Assembly (NCBI GenBank): GCA_947086415.1
Contig: OX352307.1
Span: 24,277,993-24,341,992, forward strand
Reading direction: 5' to 3'
DNA length: 64,000 bases
Source: Pammene aurita
Taxonomy: Eukaryota > Arthropoda > Insecta > Lepidoptera > Tortricidae
Shown here: piece by piece, positions 39,978 to 51,000 of the stretch
Numbering within the stretch: the first letter of the stretch is position 1
Layout: each line of letters opens with the position of its first letter
Notes under the pieces: generated by a model
The model's input: the letters and a program-made list of their open reading frames with translations, nothing else
What the model was told of the DNA's origin: nothing
Databases searched by the model: none
Translations under genes and position numbers: made by a program

Positions 39978-40365
39978 TCCATCCTGCCAGATAACGTGGA
40001 AAAACAAGTCAAAACTTGTACCAAACTTGTACCACATGTGGATAAAATGCGTTTTTCCTCATCCGTTTTCAAGGGATTAAAGAGCGCGTTTCCGAGGTGG
40101 AGTGGTGAAAAACAACTTATTACTGTTTGTTGTGTAACTTGTATCATTGTGTGCACGTATTTAAAGGAAGTCTCACTACACTGAATCCGCGTAATGGACA
40201 GGTCGGCCACAGTATGATCACTTACCTTATCGAGTGCCCCTTAAATAATGTTTTTAAAAATAATTCTTATGCTTCAATATATAGCGAGTTATAAAAGCCA
40301 CTGACACACCAAATTCTATTAATATAGGGCCGTAAATCTCGGCTACAGATAGAAAAAGCACCCCA

Positions 40366-40925
40366 AAAATTGCACCACTAAAAGTGTCCGAAAACGGAAC
40401 GGACCAGGCCGAGGACTGTCTGACCAAAAATATTGAAAGAGCATCACGTTAACTATCAAATGAGGTTGGTTTCATCCTGCTATTCGATGAGGTAAAAACA
40501 CGCCAAAAATGGCACCACTAAAAGTGTCCGAAAACGGAACGGACCAGGCTGAGGGCTGTCCGACCAAAAATATTGAAAGAGCATCGCATCACGTTAGCTA
40601 TAAAATGAGGTTGGTTTCATCCTGCTATTCGATGCGGTAAAAACGCCCCAAAAATGGCACCACTAAAAGTGTCCGGAAACGGAACGGACCAGGCTGAGGG
40701 CTGTCCGACCAAAAATATTGAAAGAGCATCACGTTAGCTATCAAATGAGGTTAGTTTCATCCTGCTATTCGATGCGGTAAAAACACCCCAAAAATGGCAC
40801 CACTAAAAGTGTCCGAAAACGGAACGGACCAGGCTGAGGGCTGTCTGACCAAAAAATATTGAAATAGCATCACTTTAGCTATCAAATGAGGTTGGTTTCA
40901 TCCTGCTACTCGATGAGGTAAAAAC
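40366..40925 (+). repeat. Four-unit tandem array, 140-145 bp period
   Basis: 'aaagtgtccgaaaacggaac' (or a one-base variant) recurs at 40,381, 40,521, 40,666 and 40,806, each followed by 'ggttggtttcatcctgct'. Lies inside the 2.8-kb hAT-type element. Confidence 0.92.
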
Positions 40926-42072
40926 TTCGATTCTTCGATATCAAATGAGGTTACAAACTGCTTCTTGATGAGATTAGTGATCATACTGTGACCGCCCGGT
41001 CCATATTTACGACGCACGGGAGCGCAGCAAAGGTTTAGATAGAAGCGAAATGTTTTCCGTATTTGCCGTATAAGTAAGTTATCCTAATTAAAGTAACTAC
41101 CTAAGTATTCGAAAAAAACACAGGAAGAGCAACGCTTGACGGGGCTTTGTGACGTTCTTTCCGTTAATGACTAATAAAGTAGGCGTATGTTGGTCGAAAT
41201 TATATGATAGTTAATAATTAAGGCAAAAATAGAACACATATCAAATATATGCGGGCTTGGGGGGCGGCATTTTTCAGATTTTGCCCCGCCTCGAAAAAGT
41301 TCTAGATCCGGCGCTGCTGCTGCCACTGACAAGGCCACGCACGGGGGCTTGCAGCACCACATTATCGTGTAGCCCTACCCCTCCCCTGCTTCGAGGAACA
41401 AAGGAAATCTAGAAGACTTATCGTACTAGAAACCGGGTTATTAATTTTTTTCAAAAAATAATAATAAAATACGCCACCATTTTTTTTTGCATTGCAGCAT
41501 CAGCATTTCGTGTTCATGTCTCATATAGGAGACTTATCGAACTAGGTTCAGTGTCATGGGCTCTCCTACTATTAGTTGATAGGATGCAAAAATTATCAAA
41601 TTATCCAAATGAACTCTTATTGTACCATGCGACCCTAGTCTGTACTGTATTCATCACATTTGCGAACCTAGCTGGGCAGGTCAATCCTGCTTAGCACTGT
41701 GGCGATCGTATTACAAATCGACTACTAACGTCTTATGTGACCCTGGTACAGTTAAGGATACTAAGTCCTCATTATGTCTTGGGCGAATGAAGATTATTGG
41801 GCGAATGAAGATTATGAATAAAAAATTAGGGCTAAGTCAGTCTAAATAGTGCTAAATTTAGCCCCAAAAGTGCTAAATTGGCAACACTGAACCTGTCGAA
41901 TCTGTCGGTCACGTGACCCTGTCGAATCTGTCGGTCACGTGACCCTGACGCGAGTTTAACATTTTTTCCCTTTTTCCCATAAAGCTCTATAAATGGAGTA
42001 CGCTTCGCCTCATCTTTCCAAACAAAAAAGTCTGCCAAATTCTGAGGGGGGCGAGGTAGCACGTATGTGATG

Positions 42073-42188
42073 CTTTCAAGTCAAAGGTACATCATTGTCG
42101 GTTGTTAATACAGTTTATTTCTAAATGAATTTTTATGGCAGCAACGCTTTATTGACAACCGACAAAGTTGTACCTTTGACTTGAAAAC
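42073..42188. mobile_element. Small inverted-repeat element
   Basis: Arms 'tttcaagtcaaaggtac' / 'gtacctttgacttgaaa', with second arms 'ttgtcggttgt' / 'acaaccgacaa' inside. Confidence 0.65.
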
Positions 42189-42539
42189 ACCAAACATATT
42201 TGACATATTCTTTTTATACTTCCTAACACTAAATGGAGCAATAGATAGTCGACTGTACAACTGTTAACATATGGTTCATTATTGGATGCAGTCTTTGCAA
42301 ATGTCAAACAAAAAAGCCAAGGATCATTTTTGATTGTATTTTCAAACAAAATATAGAAGACAGCAATCCTTAAGCGCGTTAAATATGGAGAAGTGTCAAA
42401 TGTCAAATACGAGTAGTTACCGCCCGTCAGAAAGAAAATGATTGTCTTTGAATCGATTCTGTAAACGAAGCTTGATTTTCGATTTAGGTTAAATCTTTTA
42501 TTACGAAAGTAATGATAAATAAAGTAAAACTTTACTTAC

Positions 42540-42619
42540 ATCTGAAATGGTATTTCATCTTTTTGTAAACTAGACGAAATATAACATTTTTTACACCCAA
42601 AAACAGCGCAAAAGGGCAT
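42540..42619 (-). CDS. THAP-like zinc-finger N-terminal exon (partial gene)
   Basis: Starts with a well-placed ATG (GTGAAAATGCCC) and encodes MPFCAVFGCKKCYISSSLQK then DEIPFQ, followed by a strong donor GTAAGT. THAP proteins begin this way: Met, then C-x4-C-K and, about 20 residues later, a SF-like strand (here IPF). The second half of the module (W, C-x2-H) should be on a downstream exon to the left; I found none before 41.3 kb. It may be a truncated host gene, a P-element-like transposase start or a chance frame. The longer open frame upstream of the Met (to 42,898) is not recognised. Confidence 0.42.
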
Positions 42620-42639
42620 TTTCACGGAGCTTGTTATCC

Positions 42640-43463
42640 ATCGACAGCGATGACGAAAGTGCGTGACATCGATTATTGAAATAGTTTTTATAGATGTACT
42701 AGATTTTCCTGCCAATACTTTTGACAGAGGGGAAATGATACCGAAGGCCTCTCCTGGTTTAGAACTCTCTGCTTTTTCCCCATCACAAAAAGTGCACAGC
42801 GCCGCTAAAGAAGTTTTCACTTCAAAAATCCAGGAGATAGTCATGAGATAGTTCTTAATGCACTCTTTCATGTAAAATTTGTTTGAAATCAAAACCAAAA
42901 CCGTTTATGAGTTATTGCTGAACAAAGTTATTTGTGCGTAAGGGCCGTGCCTTTCGTATGAAGATAGGCTCTTTTGCGCCTCGCCTCATTGGTTAGCGGC
43001 CACGCATGATAACACCGGCTGGACGCCTGCAACCGCAGAGGATTCACATACGAGTTGCCATACCCTTTAAGAACCTATAGGTACACTCCTTTTTTGAAAA
43101 ACCCCATACTGTAGCCCGCTGGGAAAACCTAGGCACGGAGTTCATTCCACAGCCGCAGTGTTCGTGGGAGGAAATTCCTCTTAAACCGTAGAGTGCGCGA
43201 CCCTTTAGCGAATGTTTTAGCGAGCGGTGCGGCCATCATATCAAACAGTTATTCAGAGCACAACCCATAACTATATACTCGTACAAGCAATAGAACACAC
43301 ATAAGGAAGCAAAGTCTCTCCTTATACTCAAAGGTTCAATATCGCTCGTGAGTTTGGGATCGTTAACGATCCGCACAGCGCACCTTTGCTTTAGAGACCT
43401 ATCGCGTGTGGTACCATATCAAAGGGCTTTTAGAATGCATCGGAGAAAAGTTCTGTCGAAGAA
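42640..43463. other. Spacer, no gene supported
   Basis: Includes the unrecognised frames around 42,663-42,898 on both strands and a degenerate repeat at 42.9-43.4 kb. Nothing identifiable. Confidence 0.4.
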
Positions 43464-44533
43464 AAAAAAAACCGGCCAAGTGCGAGTCGGACTCGCGCAC
43501 CGAGGGTTCCGTACAAACCTGTAGGCATATAAGTAAAAGTTGACGTAGAAGTTTGATTTTGCTACAGCTGAAAGGTATTATAGACCTGAGTATTTGATAT
43601 GAATTTCAATTTAATACCTCTACGCGTTTACGAGGAAAAAGGTAGTAAGTTTAAAATTTAATAAAATATTTTTTGTCTGATTTTACTAAAAATGTCTACT
43701 TTTCGTAATTTTTCCTTTGTCTGTGCTATATGACATTGTTTCGTGCCAAGTTTCAAGTTTCTGAGTTTACGGGAAGTACCCTTTAGGTTTTGAGTTTCTT
43801 GCAAGTACTCAGTTTCAAAATATGCAACTTAAATTGCTATTTCTTTTGATTGCGTTGACATAAAAGTTTGGTTTTGCTTCATCTGAAAGGTCCTATAGCC
43901 AGGTAGTAAGTTTAAAATTTAAAAAAAATATTTTTTGTATGATTTTACTAAAAATGTCTACTTTTCGTAATTTTTCCTTTGTCTGTGCTATATGACATTT
44001 CTTCGTGCCAAGTTTCAAGTTTCTGAGTTTACGGGAAGTACCCTTTAGGTTTTGAGTTTCTTGCAAGTACTCAGTTTCAAAATATGCAACTTAAATTGCT
44101 ATTTCTTTTGATTGCGTTGACATAAAAGTTTGGTTTTGCTACATCTGAAAGGTCCTATAGCCCTGAGTATTTGACATGAATTTCAATTTATTACCTCCAC
44201 GCGTTTACGAGGAAAAAGGTAGTAAGTTTAAAATTTAAAAAAATATTTTTTTGTATGATAATACTAAAAATTTCTACTTTTTGTAATTTTTCCGTTGTCT
44301 ATGCTATATGACGTTGCTTCGTGCCAAATTTCAAGTTTCTGAGTTCACGGGAAGTACCCCGTAGGTTTTGCGAGTGCCGAAAAACTCTAATATTTGCAGC
44401 ATAAACGACTGTATCTTTTGATTGCGTTGGCTCTTAAGTTTGATTTTTTCACAGCTCCAAGGGACAATAGACCTGAGTATTTGATATAAATTTCAGCTTG
44501 ATACCTCCACGCGTTCCTGAGAAAAATGGTCTT

Positions 44534-44604
<71 letters not shown>

Positions 44605-44668
44605 GGACAACAAAGTGATCCTATAAGGGTTCCGTTTTTTCCTTTCGAGGTACGGAACCCTAAAAAAG
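43464..44668 (+). repeat. Dispersed family A repeat, three modules
   Basis: Starts 'aaccggccaagtgcgagtcg'. Internal modules ('ggtagtaagtttaaaattt') begin at 43,641, 43,902 (shortened) and 44,219. It then has a (gaca)n microsatellite at 44,532-44,604 and the end 'ggtacggaaccctaaaaaag'. Confidence 0.85.
44532..44604. repeat. (GACA)n microsatellite
   Basis: About 18 units, at a fixed place inside family A repeats (compare 46,051-46,108 on the other strand). Confidence 0.95.
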
Positions 44669-44831
44669 ATGAAAAGTTCTGTCGACGAAACCCCCCTTCG
44701 TCGAGTCGCCTGTCGGAGAACCGTTCTCTAAAAATATATCACATCATTACATTACAGCAATTTCTTAACTAAAACAAAAATAATTTTCAAAATATACCAA
44801 GTTTGGGCTCCTCCATACCGTATGGCTGTTT

Positions 44832-45445
44832 TTAGGGTTCCGTAGCCAAAATGGCAAAAACGGAACCCTTATAGTTTCGTCTTGTCCGTCTGTCCGTCCG
44901 TCCGTATGTCACAGCCATTTTACTCGGAAACTATGAAACGTATCTTTATCAAATTTTAACATAAGGTGTATTTTGTGTGCCGCTACTTAGTTCTGTACTG
45001 AAATTGCTGAAAAAAAAATTTTAGGGGCACTTCATTATGTAACTAATTGTCAAAAAAAAATTTCTACCAAATATTAACATGATGCATATCAATCGATATG
45101 CATGCAATCGGTCTTAAAAAAACACATCGAGGTTCCTTTGAGCGTTTTTTGAATAAGTAGATATTATCAGAATTAATCACTCCGAAAGTCAAAAAAGTTG
45201 TGGGGGGACACACCTGTAACTTTTGAACCGTAAGTCCAAAAATTATGAAAAAATTCAAGAATATTTTTGAATCTTTGAATTTTCTTTCCACGAAAATTAT
45301 TTTGAACATTATCGGTTTTAATGTTTTTGAGATATCTCTAAAAAACTACGTACATAAGCAGATACGACCTTGCGATATTAATTTTTTCGATGGCCGGTAC
45401 GGAACCCTCCATTATGCGTGGTCCGACACGCACTTGGCCGGTTTT
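44832..45445 (-). repeat. Dispersed family B repeat
   Basis: Starts 'tagggttccgtagccaaaat' and ends 'ggtccgacacgcacttggcc' then 'ggttttt'. Complete at both ends. Confidence 0.8.
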
Positions 45446-45603
45446 TGTACAATATACAACAAATGATACGTAATATGCTCATATCTAACCTCAAGAAAGC
45501 AATTCTGAAAATAATTTCATTAAGTTTTTTATTTTATTTTCAATATTACAAAGTGACAGCTACCGTTAGACTCTTCTACTTCAGTACCAATTTTACGAGA
45601 CTA

Positions 45604-45752
45604 AAACGGCTAGTAGACATGGCAATGATGGCAATTTGTAGGGCCCAACATGTTGTGTTGGGAGGTGTAATAGGAGGTTGGGCCTGTAGGGAGCTGAAGG
45701 AGGGTGAGGGAGAGGCAGGGTACACAACATGTTGGGCCCTACAAATTGCCAT
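45604..45752. mobile_element. Foldback element with 'gggcccaacatgttg' arms
   Basis: 30-bp arms (45,629-45,658 and 45,722-45,751) 'tggcaatttgtagggccc…' are perfect inverted repeats. Same terminal wording as the element 45,834-47,790. Confidence 0.8.
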
Positions 45753-45994
45753 GTTACTGTGCATCTAGGTCGTGCATTATTTGGTTGCGCATTAATCGGC
45801 AAAGGATACGAATCTAGGCCACAATAATATTTTAAACGGCTATTAGACATGGCAATATGTAGGGTCCAACCTGTTGGGTTGGTAAGTGTAATGGCACCTA
45901 GGGAGTAGGAGTCCCGATCTAGGGCGATCGGGGCGATCGCCAGTGCCCCGACACCCGCAGCTGTTTATGGAGGTCGTTAGAGTTATTTTACCTT

Positions 45995-46053
45995 TTTAGG
46001 GTTCCGTACCTCGAAAGGAAAAACGGAACCCTTATAGGATCACTTTGTTGTCC

Positions 46054-46108
<55 letters not shown>

Positions 46109-47498
46109 AAGACCATTTTTCTCAGGAACGCGTGAAGGTATCAAGCTGAAATTTATATCAAATACTCAGGTCTATTGCCCCTTGAAGCTGTGAAAAAATC
46201 AAACTTAAAAGCCAACGCAATCAAAAGATACAGTCGTTTATGCTGCAAATTTTAGAGTTTTTCGGCACTTGCAAAACCTACGGGGTACTTCCCGTGAACT
46301 CAGAAACTTGAAATTTGGCACGAAGCAACGTCATATAGCATAGACAATGGAAAAATTACAAAAAGTAGAAATTTTAGTAAAATCATACAAAAAAATATTT
46401 TTTTTAATTTTAAACTTACTACCTTTTTCCTCGTAAACGCGTGGAGGTATTAAATTGAAATTCATGTCAAATACTCAGCGCTATAAGACCTTTCAAATGT
46501 AGCAAAACCAAACTTTTATGTCAACGCAATCAAAAGAAATTGCAATTTAAGTCGCTTATTTTTAAACTGAGTACTCGCAAGTAACTCAAAACCTAAAGGA
46601 TACTTCCCGTAAACTCAGAAACTTGAAACTTGGCACGAAAAAACTTCATATATCACAGACAAAGGAAAAATTACGAAAGGTAGACATTTTTAGTAAAATC
46701 ATACAAAAAATATTTTTTGAAATTTTAAACTTACTACCTTTTTCCTCGTAAACGCGTGGAGGTATTCAATTGAAATTCATGTTAAATGCTCAGGGCTATA
46801 GGACCTTTCCGATGTAGCAAAACCAAACTTTTATGTGAACGCAATCAAAAGAAATAGCAATTTAAGTCGCATATTTTGAAACTGAGTACTCGCAAGAAAC
46901 TCAAAACCTAAAGGGTACTTCCCGTAAACTCAGAGACTTAAAACTTGGCACGAAGAAACTACATATAGCACAGATAAAGGAAAAATTACGAAAAGTAGAC
47001 ATTTTTGGTAAAATCATACAAAAAATATTTTTTGAAATTTTAAACTTACGACCTTTTTCCTCGTAAACGCGTGGAGGTATTAAATTGAAATTCATGTTAA
47101 ATACTCAGGGCTATAGGACCTTTCCGATGTAGCAAAACCAAACTTTTATGTGAACGCAATCAAAAGAAATAGCAATTTAAGTCGCATATTTTGAAACTGA
47201 GTACTCGCAACAAACCCAAAACCTACAGGGTACTTCCCGTATACTCAGAAACTTGAAACTTGGCACGAAGAAACTTCATATAGCACAGACAAAGGAAAAA
47301 TTACGAAAAGTAGACATTTTTAGTAAAATCACACAAAAAATATTTTTTGAAATTTTAAACTTACTACCTTTTTCCTCGTAAACGCGTAGAGGTATTAAAT
47401 TGAAATAAGTAATAAACATACTACAACTTTTGCTTGTTATAGGTTTGTACGGAACCCTCGGTGCGCGAGTCCGACTCGCACTTGGCCGGTTTTTTTAT
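45995..47498 (-). repeat. Dispersed family A repeat with 315-bp tandem modules
   Basis: The word 'acctttttcctcgtaaacgc' begins at 46,421, 46,736, 47,051 and 47,366, exactly 315 bp apart each time. Ends 'ggcccggttttt'-type text (cttggccggtttttt). Contains (TCTG)n at 46,051-46,108. Confidence 0.9.
46051..46108. repeat. (TCTG)n microsatellite
   Basis: About 14 units; the complement of the family A (GACA)n tract. Confidence 0.95.
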
Positions 47499-47968
47499 TT
47501 ATAAATTTGCTACACATTCCGTCTGGTTTTTTATTTAAAATAAAAGTTAAAATGTGTAGATTCGCTGGTAATTAATATATTTATCTAGTTTTGTATTTAA
47601 ATAATAGAAGGGTTGGGCAGATGACGTTAGATTCAGACAGCTCGAGCGGTCATTTAAATATCTATAATAATAAAAACAGTTTCTTTTTTATTTAATGTAT
47701 ACTGTTATAATAGTAATAACGGGCCCAACGCCGACAGGAGTTGGACACAACAGGTTGGGCCCTACAAATTGCCATGTGTAATAGCCGTTTTAAAAATCAA
47801 CTGTCAATGTCAAATTGACAGTTATCACAGATGTCCTGCATCTAGGCCACCTGCATTGTTTACTTACTTATGGTCACCTTACGACTTACTTCGCCGTTTT
47901 GTATTGTTCAATTTCTTATCTTTTCATGACAAGTTTTGTGCAGTTATTGTGTGATTGTTTCAAGAATT

Positions 47969-48094
47969 ATGAATGTCGAGAGAAAACTTTTTTTTTACGA
48001 GTTATGTAGGCTATGCCTCGAGAATGCCGGCGTTACTGATGTGTTCGAGTCCGGAGAGTTGCTTACAGACATTTTTGCTTGCACAGGAGTGAAA
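47969..48094 (+). CDS. ZAD-ZNF coding exon 1
   Basis: MNVERKLFFYELCRLCLENA to FACTGVK; first ZAD Cys pair; donor GTATGT. Confidence 0.9.
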
Positions 48095-51000
48095 GTATGT
48101 CAAATTAAGATTTATATGTTAAGCGCGAGCTATAAGTCGGCTGGTTTACTAAACGCCTGTAATGTATGTTAGTATCTCTAAACACTTGTCCAGATTATGC
48201 ACAGTAAAGCACGCGGCATATTTCCCAGCAAACCAGATGTTTAAGCTGCCGGGCCGCGCCCACATTGCGCACGGCTCCTGCGAGCTTATGTGCCGCCCGC
48301 CTTACCGTTCTTGTACGTCGTAACCCTTTGACCGCTAAAGACGGCAAATCACGCGAAAGTCTGCCCTCAGCGCCCGCGCAACAACAACACAATGATAAAC
48401 AGTGATAGTTATTAATTTGATAAACAGTGATGATAGTTAATATTTTATTCTTACCAATGAAGAGTTTATTGATTATAATGCATATTTTTATTGCCGAGTG
48501 ATGATAGTAATGTTACAACTACTGTTTATTTTTTTATATATGGTATAAATATGACTAGTTAGTCTATTTTCAGTTAAGAGGTAATTTGTTGTATGAAGTG
48601 GCAGCACATAAATTTTTTCATATATATTTTCTTTATTATGACATTTATGAGAGATACATTTAATCAATTTCACCTATCTGCCAAACTGCATAGCAGTTTG
48701 TTGGCAGAAAACTTTACCCTCCACCATTGTACTAATAAATTAGATACATACTTATGTGGCTGTGGGAGTGTCTGCTTACTCCATTTGCAATAACAAGTAG
48801 GCAGGGTTTTGCAAGCAGAGTAAGCAAGCACTTGCCGCGCTGCCACTATGTTTTTGTTGTGTTAGTTATTTGTAATAATACTTTAAATTTACACACATTA
48901 AGTACTTTCTAATATATTCTACTTCTTTTATACTTTTTCTAATTTTATATTTACTTAAGTATACTATTGTTTTAGTTGAAACAAGTTATTGCCTGCAAAG
49001 GGACCAGTCAAGTTTTCATTTTTTTATTGTTTTATAAGAGACCCCCCGGTCTTTCCCCCGAAAGACTGCAGTTTTTATATGGAATAGTGTCTCTCTAAAT
49101 TACCTTTTAACTTAGAATGACACAACTTGCGATTTATTTACAAACGAGATGACCAATATAACAAGACCCATGTGAAGATCGTTTTTCACCTTCTAACCCC
49201 TTGATCTATCCTGCTCATATACGAACACTCAAATTATATGTCCAGCCCAGTCCCATTTAAAAAAAAAATTTTGTTTCAGCTTACTCATGCAGACAACTTA
49301 CCCCACAAAATATGTGCTAAATGTTCGGAAGTGGTACAAAGCGCTAAAGAATTGAGATTACTGGCCTTGAAGAATGATGCACATCTACGAGCTTTGTTTG
49401 GTGAAAGCCCAGTTGAATCTGATGCTGAAACTGTAATACTCGAGGTATGTTTACAGCAGTGGTTCTTAACCTTTTCGTCAATTTATTTTTTGCCAAGGAC
49501 TTGAATCAATTTACTCCCAAACAGTTTGTAGTCCAACTGTTTGGGAGTAAATTGAATCAACTTTTAGAGCAACACTTATCAGTTCATGATATTTAACATC
49601 ACTTGAAAATTTCGCTCATAAAAAATAAACTTTTATATCATTTTATGTTATAAAACAAGTGATTTGCTCTATGATATACCTAAAATGTAAAATTGGCAAA
49701 TATTAAATTGGAAACGTGATTTCTTGGTAACTCTTTTTGGCTCATATACTCGTATGAATATGACTAATAAAGTCATAAAGTCAACAAAACGTTGTTCTGT
49801 TTATGAATTTGTAGAACACTTCATGTGCTTCCAGACCCACCAGTTGATAACCACTGGTTTATATAGCCTGCCAGCAGGGTGCAAGTGGATGTACTGGCAT
49901 CCTCCTGCCAAGATTGGGCCAGGATCAAGACCATACAAAATCGCGTTCCCTTATTTCAGGTTAAAGCACTAGCGTCATCTATCGGTCACACCAGACACTA
50001 AATCCTAGTTTCTAATACTTTGTTCAGCGCTCAACGCTGACAGAATAACTCGACTCCAGACTCGACAGATGGCATCATCCTATACAAAATCGCGTTCCTT
50101 GAACCTTCAGGCTATACGTCTGTTTCGTACTAAGTGCCGCTGTGGATGGATAGATGGCGCTGTGGCACTTAGTACGAAACAGACGTATAGCCTGAAGGTT
50201 CAAGGAACGCGATTTTGTATAGGATGATGCCATCTGTCGAGTCTGGAGTCGAGTTATTCTGTCAGCGTTAAGCGCTGAACAAAGTATTAGGAAACTAGGA
50301 TTTAGTGTCTGGTGTGACCGATAGATGACGCTAGTGCCTGAAACCTGAAATAAGGGAACGCGATTTTGTATGGATATTGTCCATCCATGTCTATATCATC
50401 CTTGGCCAGGATAAAGAATAAATCAAATAAAAAACAGATCTATATGTACTTTACAAAACTAATCCTGGTGGCACCCACGACTGTTTTTTTTTACAAACTA
50501 TTATCAACCTTTTGAACGCCAATCATCGGACGGAAAAATCAGCGTTATCGCGCATGTAAGGCAAACCGGTTATATTTTGGACGTGATATCACGTGCTGGC
50601 GCTGAGGACACGACTGTCCGTGCGCGTGATTTGACGTCTTTGGCGGCCAAAGGGTTAAACTCACAATGTTTGTCAGTTAGTTTGTTGCTTAGGTATCTTA
50701 CAAGCCAGCAGGGTTAGCACATGAGTGACGCGACAGTATCTCGCGCGCGAGATGAACTACCCGTCTCTTTTACAACACCATTACACATACATGTATTTGA
50801 TACATTCAGAAAAAGACGAATAGACTATCTCGCGGGCGAGATACTGTCGCGTCATTCTTGTGCAAACCGTGCAGATTCGACCCAATTCCTGGTGTCCTAT
50901 TGAGCTGAAATTTAGCACACTGCGTAACTTAGAGGACAATACAACATTTTGGTACCACCCAGCTGGCCTGATGATGGAGACTGAAAGGAATAAGAACTCT

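Larger units (their letters stand above)
38531..41316. mobile_element. 2.8-kb hAT-type (non-autonomous) element
   Basis: Ends CAGAGCCGGATCTAG / CTAGATCCGGCGCTG, flanked by the perfect 8-bp duplication ctgctgcc (38,523-38,530 and 41,317-41,324). The interior holds a G+C-rich block, family B sequence, a small palindrome and a 140-bp tandem array. No transposase domain found, so it is not self-mobile. Confidence 0.9.
22645..42539. other. Intergenic region between ARMC2 and the THAP-like exon: repeats only
   Basis: About 20 kb with no host gene I can support. Individual repeats are listed separately. The ARMC2 promoter and 5' exon(s) must lie somewhere here or beyond; no core promoter was recognised. 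Confidence 0.6.
45834..47790. mobile_element. TIR element carrying a nested family A repeat, just upstream of the ZAD gene
   Basis: Ends 'aaacggctattagacatggc' and the inverse 'gccatgtgtaatagccgttt', with inverted repeats of about 45 bp. Interior 45,995-47,498 is a family A insertion. The right end lies about 180 bp before the ZAD gene ATG. Confidence 0.75.

Noticed and set aside
41832..42062. 76-residue minus-strand frame near the THAP-like exon
   Set aside because: Does not supply the missing THAP residues (W and C-x2-H) and overlaps a direct repeat of 'gaatctgtcggtcacgtgac'.
44532..44604. (GACA)n run considered as a CRISPR-like or coding repeat
   Set aside because: A plain four-base microsatellite inside a dispersed repeat; no spacers, eukaryotic context.
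50965..50990. Exact CTGATGA followed by GAAA, considered as a hammerhead core
   Set aside because: The bases between cannot form stem II and no stem I pairs were found.
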